Positions 13,419 through 26,350 are shown, counted from the stretch's first letter. The stretch is DNA of 64,000 nt from Guyanagaster necrorhizus (GCF_019112545.1 NW_025064890.1:709818-773817); one strand, 5' to 3'. Numbers and translations: made by a program. The notes: a model not told the origin generated them from the letters alone.

Positions 13419-14167
13419 TCTATAGAGTTGATTGATAGACAGCCTAGACATTGACTACGTAATAATTATACCGATCTAGTACTGTTAGGATTGAGACTGG
13501 CGAACATCCTAGAGATGGATATTTGAATCCTCACTTTCGAATCGCTCATGATCATTGGAACCAAGTCAGACGATCACCCTGGAATGGCATGCGCAAGGAA
13601 TCCTTGACTAAGTTATAGGTCACTCGTCGACAGGGAGTCCTCCCTCCCAAACCATACTAACGCGACTAGCATTGTCTTTTGAACTCTTTCCTTGAAGTCT
13701 TGGAGATCTTTACTCACGCAAACGTCCCACCGTTGACAAAGGAACTTCCATTTCGAAAGTTGTTTCGCTTTTCTGAAGTTCACCACATTACATTTGGACA
13801 TTTTCAATCTTGTCGAGTCAGGCTGCTGCTGTAATATTTCCCTGACTATCTGAGCAGATACGAAAACGATGGCGAAGAGCATCTTAGTTTTTATCTGCAT
13901 GAATTATGAACGAGAAATCGACATACTGCGAAGGTACACAAACTGGCATTTGATCCTGTCTTTTTATCGAACGTCAAACTACTTGAGAACGCGATATCAT
14001 CACGTGTTCGCGCTGTCAGGCGAAAAAAAAAAAAGTTATCATATATCATTAGCAACTGCACAAAGAAGCACGAAGGAAAACGTATAAAACACTACAGCAG
14101 GGAGAGAAAAAAACAAACAGTCCAGAAATTCCAGCACGAGGGTATCCAGCAATCACGAATCAACAAC
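13419..14167. other. Intergenic region between convergent naa15 and zf-PARP genes
   Basis: It should contain the 3' UTRs of both convergent neighbours. A 95-codon open frame on the minus strand (13,613-13,900; begins MQIKTKMLFAIVFVSA) has a hydrophobic start but no family I recognise. It could be a small secreted protein or chance. There is an A-run at 14,022-14,034 and A-rich sequence near 14,107. No RNA gene is seen. Confidence 0.35.
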
Positions 14168-15637
14168 TTATTCATTCATGGCTTCTTCCTCATCCTCAAC
14201 GACAACCTTACTCTTCTTCTGTCGTGGAGCAGCCTTGGCTTTCTTAGCAACGGGTTTGGCGGCGGTCTTGGAGGCGGGTTTCTGTGATCATTTTATGAGT
14301 TCGCTATCAACAGTGTTGACATCATGTATACCTTTCTCTTCTTGCCAGCCTCGGCATCGCTAGCATTGCCCTCTTCAGCAGCAGATTCACCTTCCTGAAG
14401 CAGAAATCAGTAGGTATTGAATTGGATCCTGCTGAGAGCATACCTTTACAGTGGCCTTGCCCTTCTTCGAGACGGGCTTCTTAGTGGGAGCCTTCTTCTT
14501 GGGAGTATCTTCGGGTTCGACCTCACTCTCATCACCGCCTTCGACAGCATCGACGTCCTTGGAAAAGTCTTCGCCAGATTCCTCGTCATCCGCCTGGATC
14601 ATAGGTTAACAGATACATCACTTGTCGAACAACATAGATTTACCTTTTTCTTCGTTACCCTTTTCTTGGGGGCAGCCTTGGGCTTCGTTGCTCGTTTCTT
14701 CTTAGTCGCTTCCTCCTCTCCCTCATCGCCATCTGACTCCTCTTTTGCTTTCTGATAAGAATGATTCAGATGAGGAGAGCCGAGCCGTGAAAGACAAACC
14801 TTGGTTGCACGTTTCTTCTTGGGCGCCTCACCTTCATCCTCTTCCTCGGTCTCTTTGGCTTTCTGAAACCAACAAGGTCAATGACGAGAAGAGAAACAGC
14901 AGCATTGTGGTTACCTTAGGGAGTGCGCGCTTCTTCTTAGGCTTCTCTTCAGCTTCTTCTTCCGCGTCCTCATCTGCCTTCGGCTTCTAAAGAAAAAAAT
15001 TGGTCTGGATATGGCGAAGACATTCCCAGCGTCACATACCTTGGCCCTAGGTGCCCTCGCCTTCTTGGGCTTTTCCTCACCATCATCTGCCTTCTTCTTG
15101 CTCCTCGCCTTCTTCGGTTTCTCCTCCTCTTCCTCCTCTTCAGCCTCACCCTCAGCTTTCCTGGCCGTCCCCGGGATGTCTTCATCCGCAACTTGGCCGT
15201 CTTCCCATGCCTTATCGACCTTGGCTTGGTCTTCAGGCTTCATATCCTCGTAACCATCCATTTCAGATGCCTTCGAGAACTGTTCCTTGACATTCGATAG
15301 AACTTTTTTCGTCACACATCCCCAGTGACGCCAGGCGCTGTAGTCAAGGCGGTGAGACGCGTCCGTTGATAGTGAGACAGCGCGACGTACAATGACTGTT
15401 TCCCTTGGAATTCCACAGTCGTCCCAAAACGCATCGTGCCTTTCGAGATAACGCTCCCTGTACGCGACGGTCAGCTATGGATGCAGCTTGAGTGACCTTG
15501 GGGACCTACCGGCACAGGGCTTGGGGCCTGCAACCACGTCGACACTCAGTATGAAAAAGATGGAAATGGCAGTGAATTCAAGTACCTTTGCATTTAGCGC
15601 GATTGGATGAAGCGTATTCCAGACGATATCCAGGCAT
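14168..15637 (-). CDS. zf-PARP (PF00645) DNA-nick-sensor-like protein with Lys/Glu-rich tail
   Basis: Start at 15637 (MPGYRLEYASSNRAKCKGP). Exons 15586-15637, 15510-15527, 15397-15457 and the exon ending at 15337 join in frame to give AKCKGPKPCAG, KGTMRFGTTVEFQGK and HAWRHWGCVTKKVLSNVKEQF. This is a complete PARP-type zinc finger: Cys16, Cys22, then the His and Cys of WRHWGC. In PARP1 and DNA ligase III this finger recognises strand breaks. Here there is no catalytic PARP or ligase domain. The rest is a tail of alternating acidic and PKKKRA-like basic blocks, ending EEEEAMNE at 14168. Stand-alone zf-PARP proteins of this shape are known in fungi. A nuclear, DNA-damage or chromatin-architecture role is inference. 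The tail is split over several short phase-0 exons that look duplicated. Confidence 0.88.
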
Positions 15638-17693
15638 GGTGGTGGAAAGGGAAAAGAATCGATGAGAGTTTGAAAAATGACAGCTTTTTGACTGTAATTG
15701 TTCAAAGTCCGCAAGGTACTGCACAGTACTGCCACCGCACTGACCACCAACCACCTGGTCATTGCCTTTGTTTCTCACAAGCCGGTGATAAACACAATGC
15801 AATTAAATTTTCTTGATGTTTCTCATGCGTGAATGAATGCCTCTATAGTAGGTGGAAATGAGCTGCTCACTCCAAAAATATTATATTTTATCAATCGCCC
15901 ACTCGACGACTGTACTTCTACAATTATGAGTGCTCGCAGATTCCCAGACACGGTGCGATACGGCTTCCAGGAAAACGCCTTTCCGACTGCGGACGGAGGG
16001 AAAGGCCCGAAGTATTGGGGCAAGCCTTGCATAAACTATACAATCCTGCGATCTAGGCTCGATTGTCAGAAATTTAGATGAATAGAGCAGACATGAGACC
16101 TCTACGCAGATATATCCATGATTCTGCCGGCCTGACATACCTATGAAATCACTGCTCCAGCTCCCGTCAACCGGTGAAACGTGCTTATCTTCTCTGCACT
16201 CTCTCAACGCTCAGCGACGAGACCTGGCCCATCGAAGTGCTTTGAATCGGCTTCTTGCAGTACCATCGATCCCAGACTGAGGTAGGCCGATTTCCGACTG
16301 TCCTTACGTCCTTTTGTAAAGCCGATAAAGCCTTTCAGACAGTTCAGCCTCCCACACACTCTGAACTATAAACAGTCGGAATTTCATCGAATCGGGAAGA
16401 AGGGTTCGTCGTAGAGTTTGGTGTAAGGTCGCGTAAGATGCAATGCCCCATCTCTAACGTAAAGTCGTCGATGTGGGTTCCCCCAAGATAAGCTCGAGAG
16501 CGAGGGAACAGTCGGACAAGACACATGAAACCGAAGTCAAAGACGTGAGAATTGATCAACGAACTCAAGGAGCAACAGCGAAATCTCTTCTCCTCCTAGA
16601 AAGACTATAGGATTCAGAGGGTTTCATCGCTGAACAAATACTTCCTGAATATGTTTAAGGAATGTAGGTTTGTAGCTGCGTGAGACATCTCGAGGTAATG
16701 GCCAGTTTGCTCAATAGACGAGCTAGTTGTAACATAGGAAGTCAGTACGAATGAAACTAAGGAGTACATATAAAGGTAATGCCACGGCATGTATTGATAT
16801 GTCGAAGGTGGTGGCTGTCGAGAACACGGAATGTAGTTTATTAATTGCATCCGGAATGTCGCATGTGAACTTCGTCCGGAAAACGTTGATGAAGATGAGT
16901 GGATGTCTCCCGCTCGATCCAGTGTCAGATCAAGAAGGTGATGGTCGAACACCCCTATCGTACGTGGCGGATTACATAGTACCTGGAAAGTAAAAAGCTG
17001 AAGAGTTCCAGGATGACATCCAGTTTGAGGGACGAAGATAAGGCAGTAAACAGGCAGGTCCGAGTCATTCGAAGTTATACGAAGGGTGAACACAACTAGA
17101 GAATGTCAGCTCATTGTTACAGAGGCTTTTGATACAGTTGAAATGCCTGATTCATGGCACTTCGGCAGGCGACAAAATCGATGTAAGTACTCACTGACTC
17201 GGATGGAGCAGGTAACTGCAAGGGCGTTGAACTAGAAGTGGTCCAATATCTGAATACTGCACCGCCTGCTCAGGTAAATTACAAAATGGGTTTCGCGAAA
17301 GAAATCGTTTACCTACAAATTGACTCCCTATACAGTTGCGACGACTTGAGGTGAATTCAGATTTGCACTGTTCCGTATGCTTTGATAAGAAATCATTGAT
17401 AAGATAAACACCTTGGTTGATCCTGGTGTCAACAATGCTTGACCTGAGGCCTGAGACTCAATAATGGTCTTAGGAGAGCAATTTTCGCGACGAGGCACCC
17501 CCCGGTCCGATATCCTGCACGTGCCGGCGCGTCGCCATTATTTGGATCTATTTAGGAAAACGATCACATGATGTTCAGACTATTTCGGAAAACGGCGCCG
17601 GATTATTCTGGACTTATCGTCACCTACCACCATTTGCTTTCATTATTTCCAGTCCTTCTGTAGCAGTTAAAGGCGCGCAAATATCCAGTCATC
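15638..17693. other. 2-kb intergenic region, no confident gene
   Basis: Six-frame reading shows only short open frames without domains. The longest is 159 codons on the minus strand (16,614-17,093); it has several hydrophobic stretches but no recognisable motif and no convincing splice partners. The last ~250 bp before 17,694 contain CG-rich sequence (cacgtgccggcgcgtcgcc, 17,518-17,536), including a CACGTG E-box, and probably act as the cyclin promoter. Confidence 0.4.
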
Positions 17694-19568
17694 ATGTCCA
17701 CAGTTCCTGTACGCCTTCTTAATTTTCTTTTCGCGAGTGTGCACTGGCTGACAGCCTCGTAAGGTACGGAGAACGTTGCGAACGACCCGCACGACCGCGA
17801 AGGATAACGAAAACGCCCATGCTCGTCCGTCACGAATTTCCTCTCGCGTGAAACCCCTTTCATCAGTTTCTCAAAACCTTGTCCCCTCGAAGGCAAAGTC
17901 CATTAGTGACGCGAAGGAAGTCCCTGCTGGCAAGAGGAAACGCGAAGTTCTCACAGAGGTCACCTCTCTCGTCACCAACCACATCAGCCGGCCGGTGAGG
18001 GAGAAAGGAAAGGATGCTGCATCGAAAAAGTTCGATGGTGTCGTCATCAGTAAAGCCAAACCTGCACCCCGTCAGCCACTACGAACGATCGCCTCGACGA
18101 GGCAGAATGTTACCGTAAAAGTTCACCACGACTTGGAGAGTGTCAAAGAGGGGCCAGAGCGAGTCGAAGTCCTTGATGTCAACGACATGGTTGTCGACCC
18201 GCCCGCTGTAGCCGTTCGTGCCCGCTCAACTCGGCAAAGTAGCCGTCCTTCTGTTCAGTCCAGTCGCACTCTGGTGCCCCCCGACGATGACGCGGAAGAT
18301 CATCGGGTCGTTAAAAGGCAAAGGACGTCGTCTGACGTGCCTGAAATACCCAACGATACACAGTCAGCCGAGGCAGAGACGCAGAGGGATGAAGATGCCG
18401 AAGCCGATGGCTTTGAAGATGTACAACCGTTTGAATTCGAGGTTGAAGCTGACCCTGATGGCAATGAGTGGGACGACCTTGACGCTGATGACGCTGATGA
18501 TCCTTTGATGGTCAGTGAGTACGTTGTTGAGATCTTCGAACATTTGAAGGACATCGAGGTACGTCTCTACTTTCTGGTCATGTTCCTTGGCCTGACACAT
18601 TTTTTCATAGGCTTTAACAATGCCCAATCCGAACTACATGCAAACGCACAAAGAACTCTCATGGCGGATGCGCGGAATCCTTTTGGACTGGTTGATTAGC
18701 GTGCATGCTCGATGTCGGCTCAACTCAGAGACGTTCCACCTCTGCACGAATATCATGGATCGCTTCATGTCGCTGCGTGTCTGTTCTCTCGTAAAGTTCC
18801 AGCTAGTGGGCATAACGTGTATGTTCATCGCGGCAAAGTACGAAGAGACTGTCACACCTTCTGCTTCCGATTTTGTCTCGCTTACGGACGGCACATACAC
18901 TGAGGCACAGATGTTTCAAGCTGAACGATACATCCTGAAGACGTTGGACTACAACTTGAATCATCCCAATCCCATGCATTTCCTAAGGCGGATAAGCAAG
19001 GCTGACGATTTCAATGTTCGAGTCCGTACTTTGGGGAAGTATCTGTTAGAGATTGGGTGCATGGAGTGGAGATTACTTGCAGCCCCTCCGTCGTTATTGG
19101 CCGCTGCAGCAATGTTGCTGGCGCGGCTAGCGTTGAACATGGAGGATTGGGTAAGACCGTTGATTTTGAATTTGTTGCATTGCTGATCCATGGTTTATAT
19201 TAGACCCCTAATTTGGCGCATTATTCGACATACTCACAGAGCGAAATCATACCAACGGCCAACTTGATGTTGAACTATATCCTCAAGCCTGTCTGTCACG
19301 AGCAGTTCTATAAAAAGTTCGCTCGCAAACAAAACATGAAAGTAAGCATTTTTCCCTGATCAATTCCAGTCAGCTTTTGACAATGTTACCGTAGGCTAGT
19401 GTATATCTTCGAGCGTGGGCATTAGAGAATTGGACGGAGGGTTCGCAGGTCGAACTGCAGGAAGTGTTGCCAGGACTGAAAGCAAAAATCCGGGAACAGC
19501 GCGCGACGAATGAACTTGCCAAGGAAGAGGCAATGGTGAATGCACATTTACTTTCACGAAAATCATAA
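17694..19568 (+). CDS. B-type (G2/M) cyclin
   Basis: Regulatory subunit of the Cdc2/CDK1 kinase. Five exons, all phase 0: 17694-17708, 17764-18558, 18611-19150, 19204-19341 and 19395-19568, giving 553 residues. The N-terminal third is basic and disordered (MSTVPVRRTLRTTRTTAKDN). It contains RQPLRTIAS, a candidate RxxL destruction box for APC/C-driven proteolysis. An acidic stretch follows, then DPLMVSEYVVEIFEHLKDIE and YMQTHKELSWRMRGILLDWL, the opening of cyclin box 1, with the MRGILLDWL helix that contacts the kinase. Cyclin box 1 continues through FHLCTNIMDRFMS and FIAAKYEE. The C-terminal cyclin box has PTANLMLNYILKPVCHEQFY. The first exon encodes only five residues; reading through its donor meets a stop, so this tiny exon is needed. 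Convergent with RPN1. Confidence 0.93.
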
Positions 19569-20167
19569 GGGTCCTCATCACCCTTTCTCTGCCCTGATGA
19601 CCGACTTTATTACCTTTTTATGGTTTCCACTGTCGGTCATTCATTTTTGGCATCCTCTACGTCGCATACCATTTCATCTAATCCCAATCAACGTGTTCAA
19701 CTCCGACTATCTTATTCATTTGCATCGCTCCCTGTCCCTGTCGCCGACAGGCTGTCCCTTTCTGTTCACGCTATCTCCTTAGATCCGTTCGTTGTACTCC
19801 GCCGTGGGTTTGGCGTTGTTCCGTATCTTTCACCTATGTATACCAGCACGGACCTTTCTTCCTCTTGACCTTAAATTCATTTTTCGTCTCGCGCTCGATT
19901 TGTTTTTATTGGTAATTGTTGTCGACTCGTCTTCCTTCACCATGCGCAGCCACCACTGTTCATTGTATATAATATAGACTATACACTTCTACCTGTTTTC
20001 CAATCCATTCCATCGGGCTTTCCTGTGTATATCGTAGCCACCAACCATCAGTTAGCATTATACATTTTCTTCCTTTTCATATGCATCATCTGTGAACATA
20101 GTCTGAATGGCATTTCCAGAGTGGATAATTATTCGTTAGATTTGCGCTGTCTACGACTGAGAAATCA
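19569..20167. other. Intergenic region between convergent cyclin and rpn1
   Basis: 600 bp with no domain-bearing frame. It is T/C-rich on the plus strand (for example ccctgtccctgtcgcc), as expected of 3' UTR and terminator sequence for both convergent genes. Nothing else seen. Confidence 0.4.
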
Positions 20168-23100
20168 TTATATGTCCATTTTATCTTCTTTCTCCCAGCC
20201 AGGGTTCTTCTGCAATATGACGAAACCTTCTAGTACGTGACTGAAAGGTATGAACTCCTCTGTTGCAAGCTCAGCGCGCTCGATCGTTCCCAGTCGGACT
20301 GGTGTTTGGTGAGTCTGGAAGCCGGAAATAGTTCGGGGTTTTCCGGCTTGTCCAACGACATCGACAGCCTGGAAAAAGTATCATCAATGGATACGTACGG
20401 TTACAGAAAGCAGAAAAAACTCACCTGACCAACACGGACTGTCACAGGAGTACTTATGAGTTGTTCGTCCAGTGTAATCAAGAAACGAGGATACATTGCG
20501 GGCGTGAGGAAGTATAACATCCAGTGGTATTTGTCAAGGATGACTGGAAAGATAGTCAGCGTACGCTCCATGGATAAACTTAATAAACATACATCCTTTT
20601 GAATCAGTGAATGCCGTCAGTGTGGCCAACAGCCCAGCGACAGCAGGTCGACTCATGATGCTCCGATCTGAGAAGAAAGGATTGATGCCAATGGTCCCCT
20701 TGCCCATATGAACGAGACCCTGCGCTATTCGTACCATGAAGAGACAATCAGGTTCTTTATGGTAATATCCAGCCAGTTGACGCAGCATTTGCGCGAGGCG
20801 TGCGTTATTCGTACCAGCGCCAACAAGACCCATCGCGAAGATAGCGTTAATCGCGACCTGGAGGTCGTTGTCATGACTGTATTTTGAGAGCGTATCGAGA
20901 ATTGGGAGCTGAGGATTTGAGGCGCTGACAAGACCAATAGCAAGTGGGACAGCTTTCCGTATTGTTGGCTCGCCGTAATGCATCTGAATGGCGCGTAAGC
21001 GGAGGGTGACTAAATAAGAAAACAAGCCGATCTTACCAGGTGGTTGAACTGCCTTAGTGACATTTCAGCACCAATATCTTCGCCCATCGAGATGAGGGCG
21101 ACACCGATGACAGCGAAGGCCTGGAAGGTATCATCCTGTTTGACTTCCTGTTTGGTCTCCTCCTTGTTGTCCTTGTTATCTTCTTCCTTCTTCTCTTCCT
21201 TGACAGGTACAATATGCTCGTCACACTGATGCAGCATCCCTTGAACTTTGAGCACATTTCCAGTTCCAGCGAAGGCACAAGCCTCGACGATAATCTGCGC
21301 AGTCTTGGACAGCGGGTGATCAATAGCTTTAAGCGTTTCTAACGTCGCATCAGATTGAGCTTGCAAGCCTATATGATTGTCAGATGGATTACGCTTGATG
21401 GAGAGAGCAGAAAATGCTTCACCAAGATATAGCAACCCTAAGCCTAACGCGAAGAACTTGCCCCACTTCTCATCTAATCCCTTGTCCTCCCTTTCGGCTC
21501 GTTCCATTAGTGTCTGCAGGATCGTCCCGGTCAAGTCGCCATTCCCGCTGCCCACAAAGATAAACCCGAGAGATAAGGCAGTAAGACTGGCAAGTTCCAT
21601 AGTCGCACTGTCGTCCGAGATATGGGGTTGTAGCAACTCCAGGATATCTTCCCGGTGTGACCCGGCGTAGGCAACTCCGAGACCCATTATGGCACTGGTT
21701 TTGAGGGGTAAAGACTTGTTTTCCACGTACTCTCCGAGAAGTGCCATGGCGGCATCTGCTTCTGTTCGAATACCGCAGTTTAGAAGACCCGTGGCAAAAA
21801 GTGCACCAGCCTAGAAGCAAACATCAGATTGATATTTGTTAAGAACATGAGAGTGTACCTTTATGTACTCCTCCGATGAATACGTATACTTGTCAATGTG
21901 AGTAAGACCCAGGTCAGTATCCCATAGCAAACTCAGACCAAGAGAAGCGGCAGCGCTCATCATGCCTACTATAACTCAGAGCCTAGAACCGTGAAACTTG
22001 AAAGACGCTTACCATGATCTTTGTTCTTGTAAATCCAGCTGTTACCCTCTTCGGCCTCTACCATAAGCTTGTCATTTCCAAACCCAGCATTGACAAATGC
22101 GTTAACAAATGTACCAGCCAAGTTGGCACGAGCAGAATCCACATTAGGTTGGACCCCAGGACCTGGCAGGGAATTAGCATTGTTTGAGCGTTATCACACG
22201 TCTGGAGCTTACGAGTATGCTCCAGATGCGTCTTATAGACGTCTTCAAGACTCTTTGGATCCTGAACGCCTAGTTCTCTACCAAATAGCCGGAAATCAGT
22301 GCTCAAATGGGTATTGCTTAGACACTCTACGAGATCTTCGGGTAGTTCGTCCAAGTCGGTATCCTCACCCTCACCCACTTCAATGGATGGTTTAAGCCAT
22401 TCCAGAGGAACTTGGGCGCGCGCAAGGAGAAATGCCAGCTGCCGTTGCATTAGACTGCAATGTATATTTAGGCACGCGTCAATGTGACTAGAATAAGACG
22501 AGCGTACGGGTTCCCTGGAGCATTAAAGTCTTCTCGCACGAGGGCAGGGTCACCCAATCGAATTGCCAAGGCAAGAGCCTCAGGGAACTTGTGTTGTTGC
22601 ACATATATAGCATGCGCTGTTTGCAGAAACAAGGTGTCGTCGGGTGGAGGAAGGAGGTTTACACACCTACAGATTATTAACGGGCGATTAGGGAGGAACA
22701 CAAACGAGACGTACCGAACCATATACTGGCACACTCGTCCATAAGTGTTTTCGTCCACCAGAGCTGCAATCTGGTCCACGATTTCCAGTTCCTCCAAGAG
22801 ATCAACAGCATCGGGTTCGGCATTGTGAGCCAGGAGAAAGACAGCACACTCTCTTCCAATGGCACGCAGTTGTTCAATGGTACCAATGGGCTCTGTCTTC
22901 TCCTTACCTTTCTCTGGTGGCTCAAGATCTCCTTGCTCTTGTGCTACAAACTCTTCACCCAACTCAGCCGCGAGGTGGCGAACGTATTCGTGGCCCCAGG
23001 TGCCTGGATCAGCGAGAGGAGAATTGGCTGGACGTAGGGAAGCTGATAGAAGACGGTAGCGGAGGGTGCCACGAGGTTGCGTGTCCGAATAGGTCATGGC

Positions 23101-23653
23101 AAGAACAGACATAATATCTGCGAACAAGCTCTGCAAGTGCAAAAATCGATTCAATGGTACAGTAAGGTACTGAAAACGGCACACCTTGTCTTCAGATGCA
23201 GGCCATGTGTCATATAGCTTTTGCAGTTCAGGATAATGTGGGCGAAGGAATTTGAGGGGTTTAGGGACGGATGTCATCGATGAAGTAGAGGTCCTAATAA
23301 GTGTCCTGAGCGTCTCCAAGGCTGGTCGATAGAGGTCCGTATTCGATTCCTGTGTGCTGTGTGAAGTAACACGGAGGACCTGGCAATAAATTAACCGCAC
23401 CTTCAACCGTTCAACAAGCATTTCCAGCTCAGTACGCAGTTGAATGTCTTCTTCTGACTGCAGCGTAAAACCTCAGAACCTGCAGAGATAAAGAAGATAG
23501 AAAACGTACCAGCTCTTCCCCTTCCACCTCCTTCCCATCCTTCTTCAGTTTTGACGAGCCTTCCTGCTTGTCCTTTTCACCATCTTTCTCGTCTTTCTTC
23601 TTCTGGGGGTCTTCAGACTGAACGGAGATAGCAAACTCTGTCGGGACGGGCAT
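20168..23653 (-). CDS. rpn1: 26S proteasome regulatory particle non-ATPase subunit RPN1 (PSMD2)
   Basis: Large base subunit of the 19S cap. It binds ubiquitin, UBL shuttle factors and Ubp6. Preferred start at 23653 ([20 protein letters not shown]), giving the usual charged N-terminus. The family-defining segment follows: [20 protein letters not shown], then [20 protein letters not shown] and [17 protein letters not shown]. Next come [16 protein letters not shown] and the proteasome/cyclosome repeats ([34 protein letters not shown], [34 protein letters not shown]). The C-terminus ([15 protein letters not shown] ... [21 protein letters not shown]) matches Rpn1 and stops at 20168. A Lys/Glu-rich insert with [12 protein letters not shown] sits in the toroid. 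An upstream 9-nt exon (ATG at 23815) could add 27 residues. Confidence 0.94.
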
Positions 23654-25013
23654 CGTGGTATAAAAGTGACGGGCAAGCTGATCGCTGGTGAACGCGACGC
23701 GCGTCCAGCATTTTTTTCGCACGACCTATATACGGTAAAATGACCCCTGTCATACTTTATCCGGTGTATCGACCACCCGTCAAGCCCAACTTTTTCCGAT
23801 ACTTACGATGGTCATCTTGGAGCCTAAGCGACTGATGTTTTCTCAGGTAGTGCATGCCTTGGCAGTTGGAGGATTTACTGTACAGAAGAAACGCAGAATA
23901 CTATCAGTCGTCACTCATCATGATCAGGGAACTGGCTCGAAATCTTGCGAGGATCACTGGTGATGCAGATGGGCGAGTCATGTAGTCATTCGCTGCACTC
24001 GCATGGAATGCCAAAATAACAATGGCCTTTTCATCTGAATGCCTTCTTTCTTCAGTTGTTATTCAAGGAATATAAAGTGCCATTCTGTAAAGAAGGATAC
24101 AGGTTCCTCGTCCATTGAATGTTTCGTCATGCCCTTCCCCTGTTTATCTCTTGTCACCAGAAAAAACGGGTTCGAATTCCTAGTCGAATCATTGGCATAT
24201 GCCATGGCACTGGTCCCTATATCTGATGCGCGTGTGTTCGGTGGCCGCCCGTACCCAGGACATCATGGAGAGGCGGACTAACTAATTGCGTTCCGCAGAG
24301 TCTCACACGACCTCGAACAGAACAAATCATCAGCACAGAGCGAACTTCCAAAAGATCGAAATGACAAAATTGTCCGCGTTGTGTAAAAAGGTTCAACAAT
24401 GCCCAAAACAGCTCGTCCTTTGAGCTCTGCGGTTTTTCTTCCTCCGTGCTTTTTTATTCCTAAAGCCGTTCGAAAATGATGGATGCTTGTGCCCCTTGAG
24501 AACAAGCAAGCGCTTAAATGCTCTCATGAATATGTCTTTACGCACGATTGTGTCTGGCTGCTCGACTCTTTTGCGCAGTCTAGGAACCACTGAATTCTGT
24601 TATCTCCCTCGAATATGTACAAGCTCAGACATCGCATCTCCCTCAGATATAGTGATACTGTCTCAAAATATCCACTCTTTCATGAGACCGAGAATAACCA
24701 GGGAGTGGGCTGTATTGGGATGCATGCATAAATGTAAGAGAAACCATCGAGTGCTTTGAGCTCGGCGAGAAAAACAGTGTGAGTTTCCCGCTGCAGCTAG
24801 AAATAGCTTATGTTCAATGACAGGATTCCTGAATCCTCGATTCGCTACTTTCGTAGATGCGTAGTATTTGCGCGGTATTGCGTCCCTCATAAACTATAAA
24901 CATATTAACGAAGTCAGTGACTTTGAAAGCTCTTTCCTCGGTAATATCTCGGCCACTCAAACTGCAACTCAACCACGACGTCCGACGCCAGTTTACTTTT
25001 GCAGACGTCAAAC
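23654..25013. other. Intergenic region upstream of rpn1, no confident gene
   Basis: Includes the possible RPN1 leader exon (23807-23815) and its intron (23726-23806, gtaagt ... tatag on the minus strand). Beyond it, roughly 1.2 kb shows only short frames without motifs. A T-loop-like string (ggttcgaattcc) at 24,169 lacks the rest of a tRNA. Confidence 0.4.
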
Positions 25014-26350
25014 ATGGCGAAGCTGGACACAATTGATGAAGATGTACTAGGTCCTGCTACACGATATCTTGTACCCATCGCAGACCAGAATCCGAATTTC
25101 TTACTGTCAAAGATAACGCTACGGCATCTCAAATCTTTGGTTTGTGTATGGCATCGCTTCAAGGAAGCACGTTTGCCACTTGTCCATGACAAAGTGGTAT
25201 GATTTGGGGCGGATACTGCTTTCGAATGCTCCAAGTTTCCCCTAATATCTCTGTGGAAGTGCATCAAGTGCGTGTTCTTGTCGGCTTCTATGAAATCTCT
25301 TGAGTCTCAACTCTTCTGAAAGAACCTTTTCCCTTCAGATTGCAATACCCCAACCCGAGCTTCAATACCCGGGGACATGCCGAGAAATCGCAAGTTTGGA
25401 GCCACCAGATAATATATCCGAGAAGCTTGCATTGGCACTGCCATCCATGCCTTCACTGAAAACATTCCATATCAACTTCGATCCCGCTTTCTACTGTGGC
25501 CCTTGGAACACACTTCTCCAGTCCCTCAACTCCTTGCCGTGCCTTGAAATTCTGGACATTGATGCCCAATGGAGATACTAAACCGAAATCTTTCCTCCAT
25601 TGGATGTGCCGGTGGCTCTCTCCTACGTCGCTTCAGTTATCTTGTTCCCTTTCGACTCATCCGAGATCCCGGACGGCGGGATGATTAGCAACGTTGTGTA
25701 GAAATACATAATCTCCTTATCTTGAACCAGTGTTGCAAAGCCTGGAAATCCCGACGGGACTAGTGGATGAACTTCTGAGAGAACCATTTCCCTCTTTGAC
25801 ACAGCTGGTTCTCCATGGATATAGTCCGGCTACACACATGAATCTTCATGAATTATGGAATCGAGCTGTTGTTTCTGGCACATCTTTCACTCCCTGGATA
25901 TCCGTGCTATACTACTTCCAGGCCATAGCATGACAATTTCTGGTCTCAAAAATCTCTCATCTACGATCGTTAACGCTTTCGAACTGCTATACGGATGATG
26001 CTATTTTATCCCTTTTGCCAAGCAAGCTTCAGCATCGATCTTTAAACACATATCCACAACCCTTCCTTACCGATGAATATCAATTTTCCAATGTACCCGT
26101 CGTATTCGTCTCTTGTTCTATGCTCGTAGCACTTTACGGCTCAGGTCTTTTCTAAACCTTCGCAGACTCGAAATATCTTACAGCTGGGATTCCTTTTCAT
26201 TCGACCGACATTGCGTTATTTTTACTGGCGAAGGAGGATTGCGAGACCTGTTAGAGAAAATGGCAATCCCGTAGAGCAACAAGCTTGAAGTCCAAGAAAC
26301 CACCAGTTTTATAACTGCCGCGGTGTCTGTCCTACTGGCAACTTGATATC
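25014..26350 (+). pseudogene. Decayed F-box/LRR-like gene
   Basis: Segments resembling basidiomycete F-box/leucine-rich-repeat proteins are scattered over different frames. They are MAKLDTIDEDVLGPATRYL (from 25014), a block at 25,300-25,581 with CREIASLEPPDNISEKLALAL, PSMPSLKTFHINFDP and SLNSLPCLEILDIDA, and a block near 25,730-25,930 with PFPSLTQLVLHGYSP. Between them the frame is lost through stops and shifts that are not explained by introns. The Leu-spaced blocks are typical of LRR turns. No continuous product can be assembled. CpG content is host-like, so this decay differs from that of the transposon island. Confidence 0.5.

Noticed and set aside
13613..13900. 95-codon minus-strand ORF as a small secreted protein
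   Set aside because: No recognisable family, no clear cleavage site, and it lies where two 3' UTRs must be. Kept only as a note in the intergenic entry.
16614..17093. 159-codon minus-strand ORF as a gene
   Set aside because: No domain, odd composition, no splice partners. A chance frame in 2 kb of non-coding sequence is plausible.
24160..24190. tRNA gene suggested by ggttcgaattcc
   Set aside because: The T stem does not pair well and no acceptor, D or anticodon arm can be folded around it.
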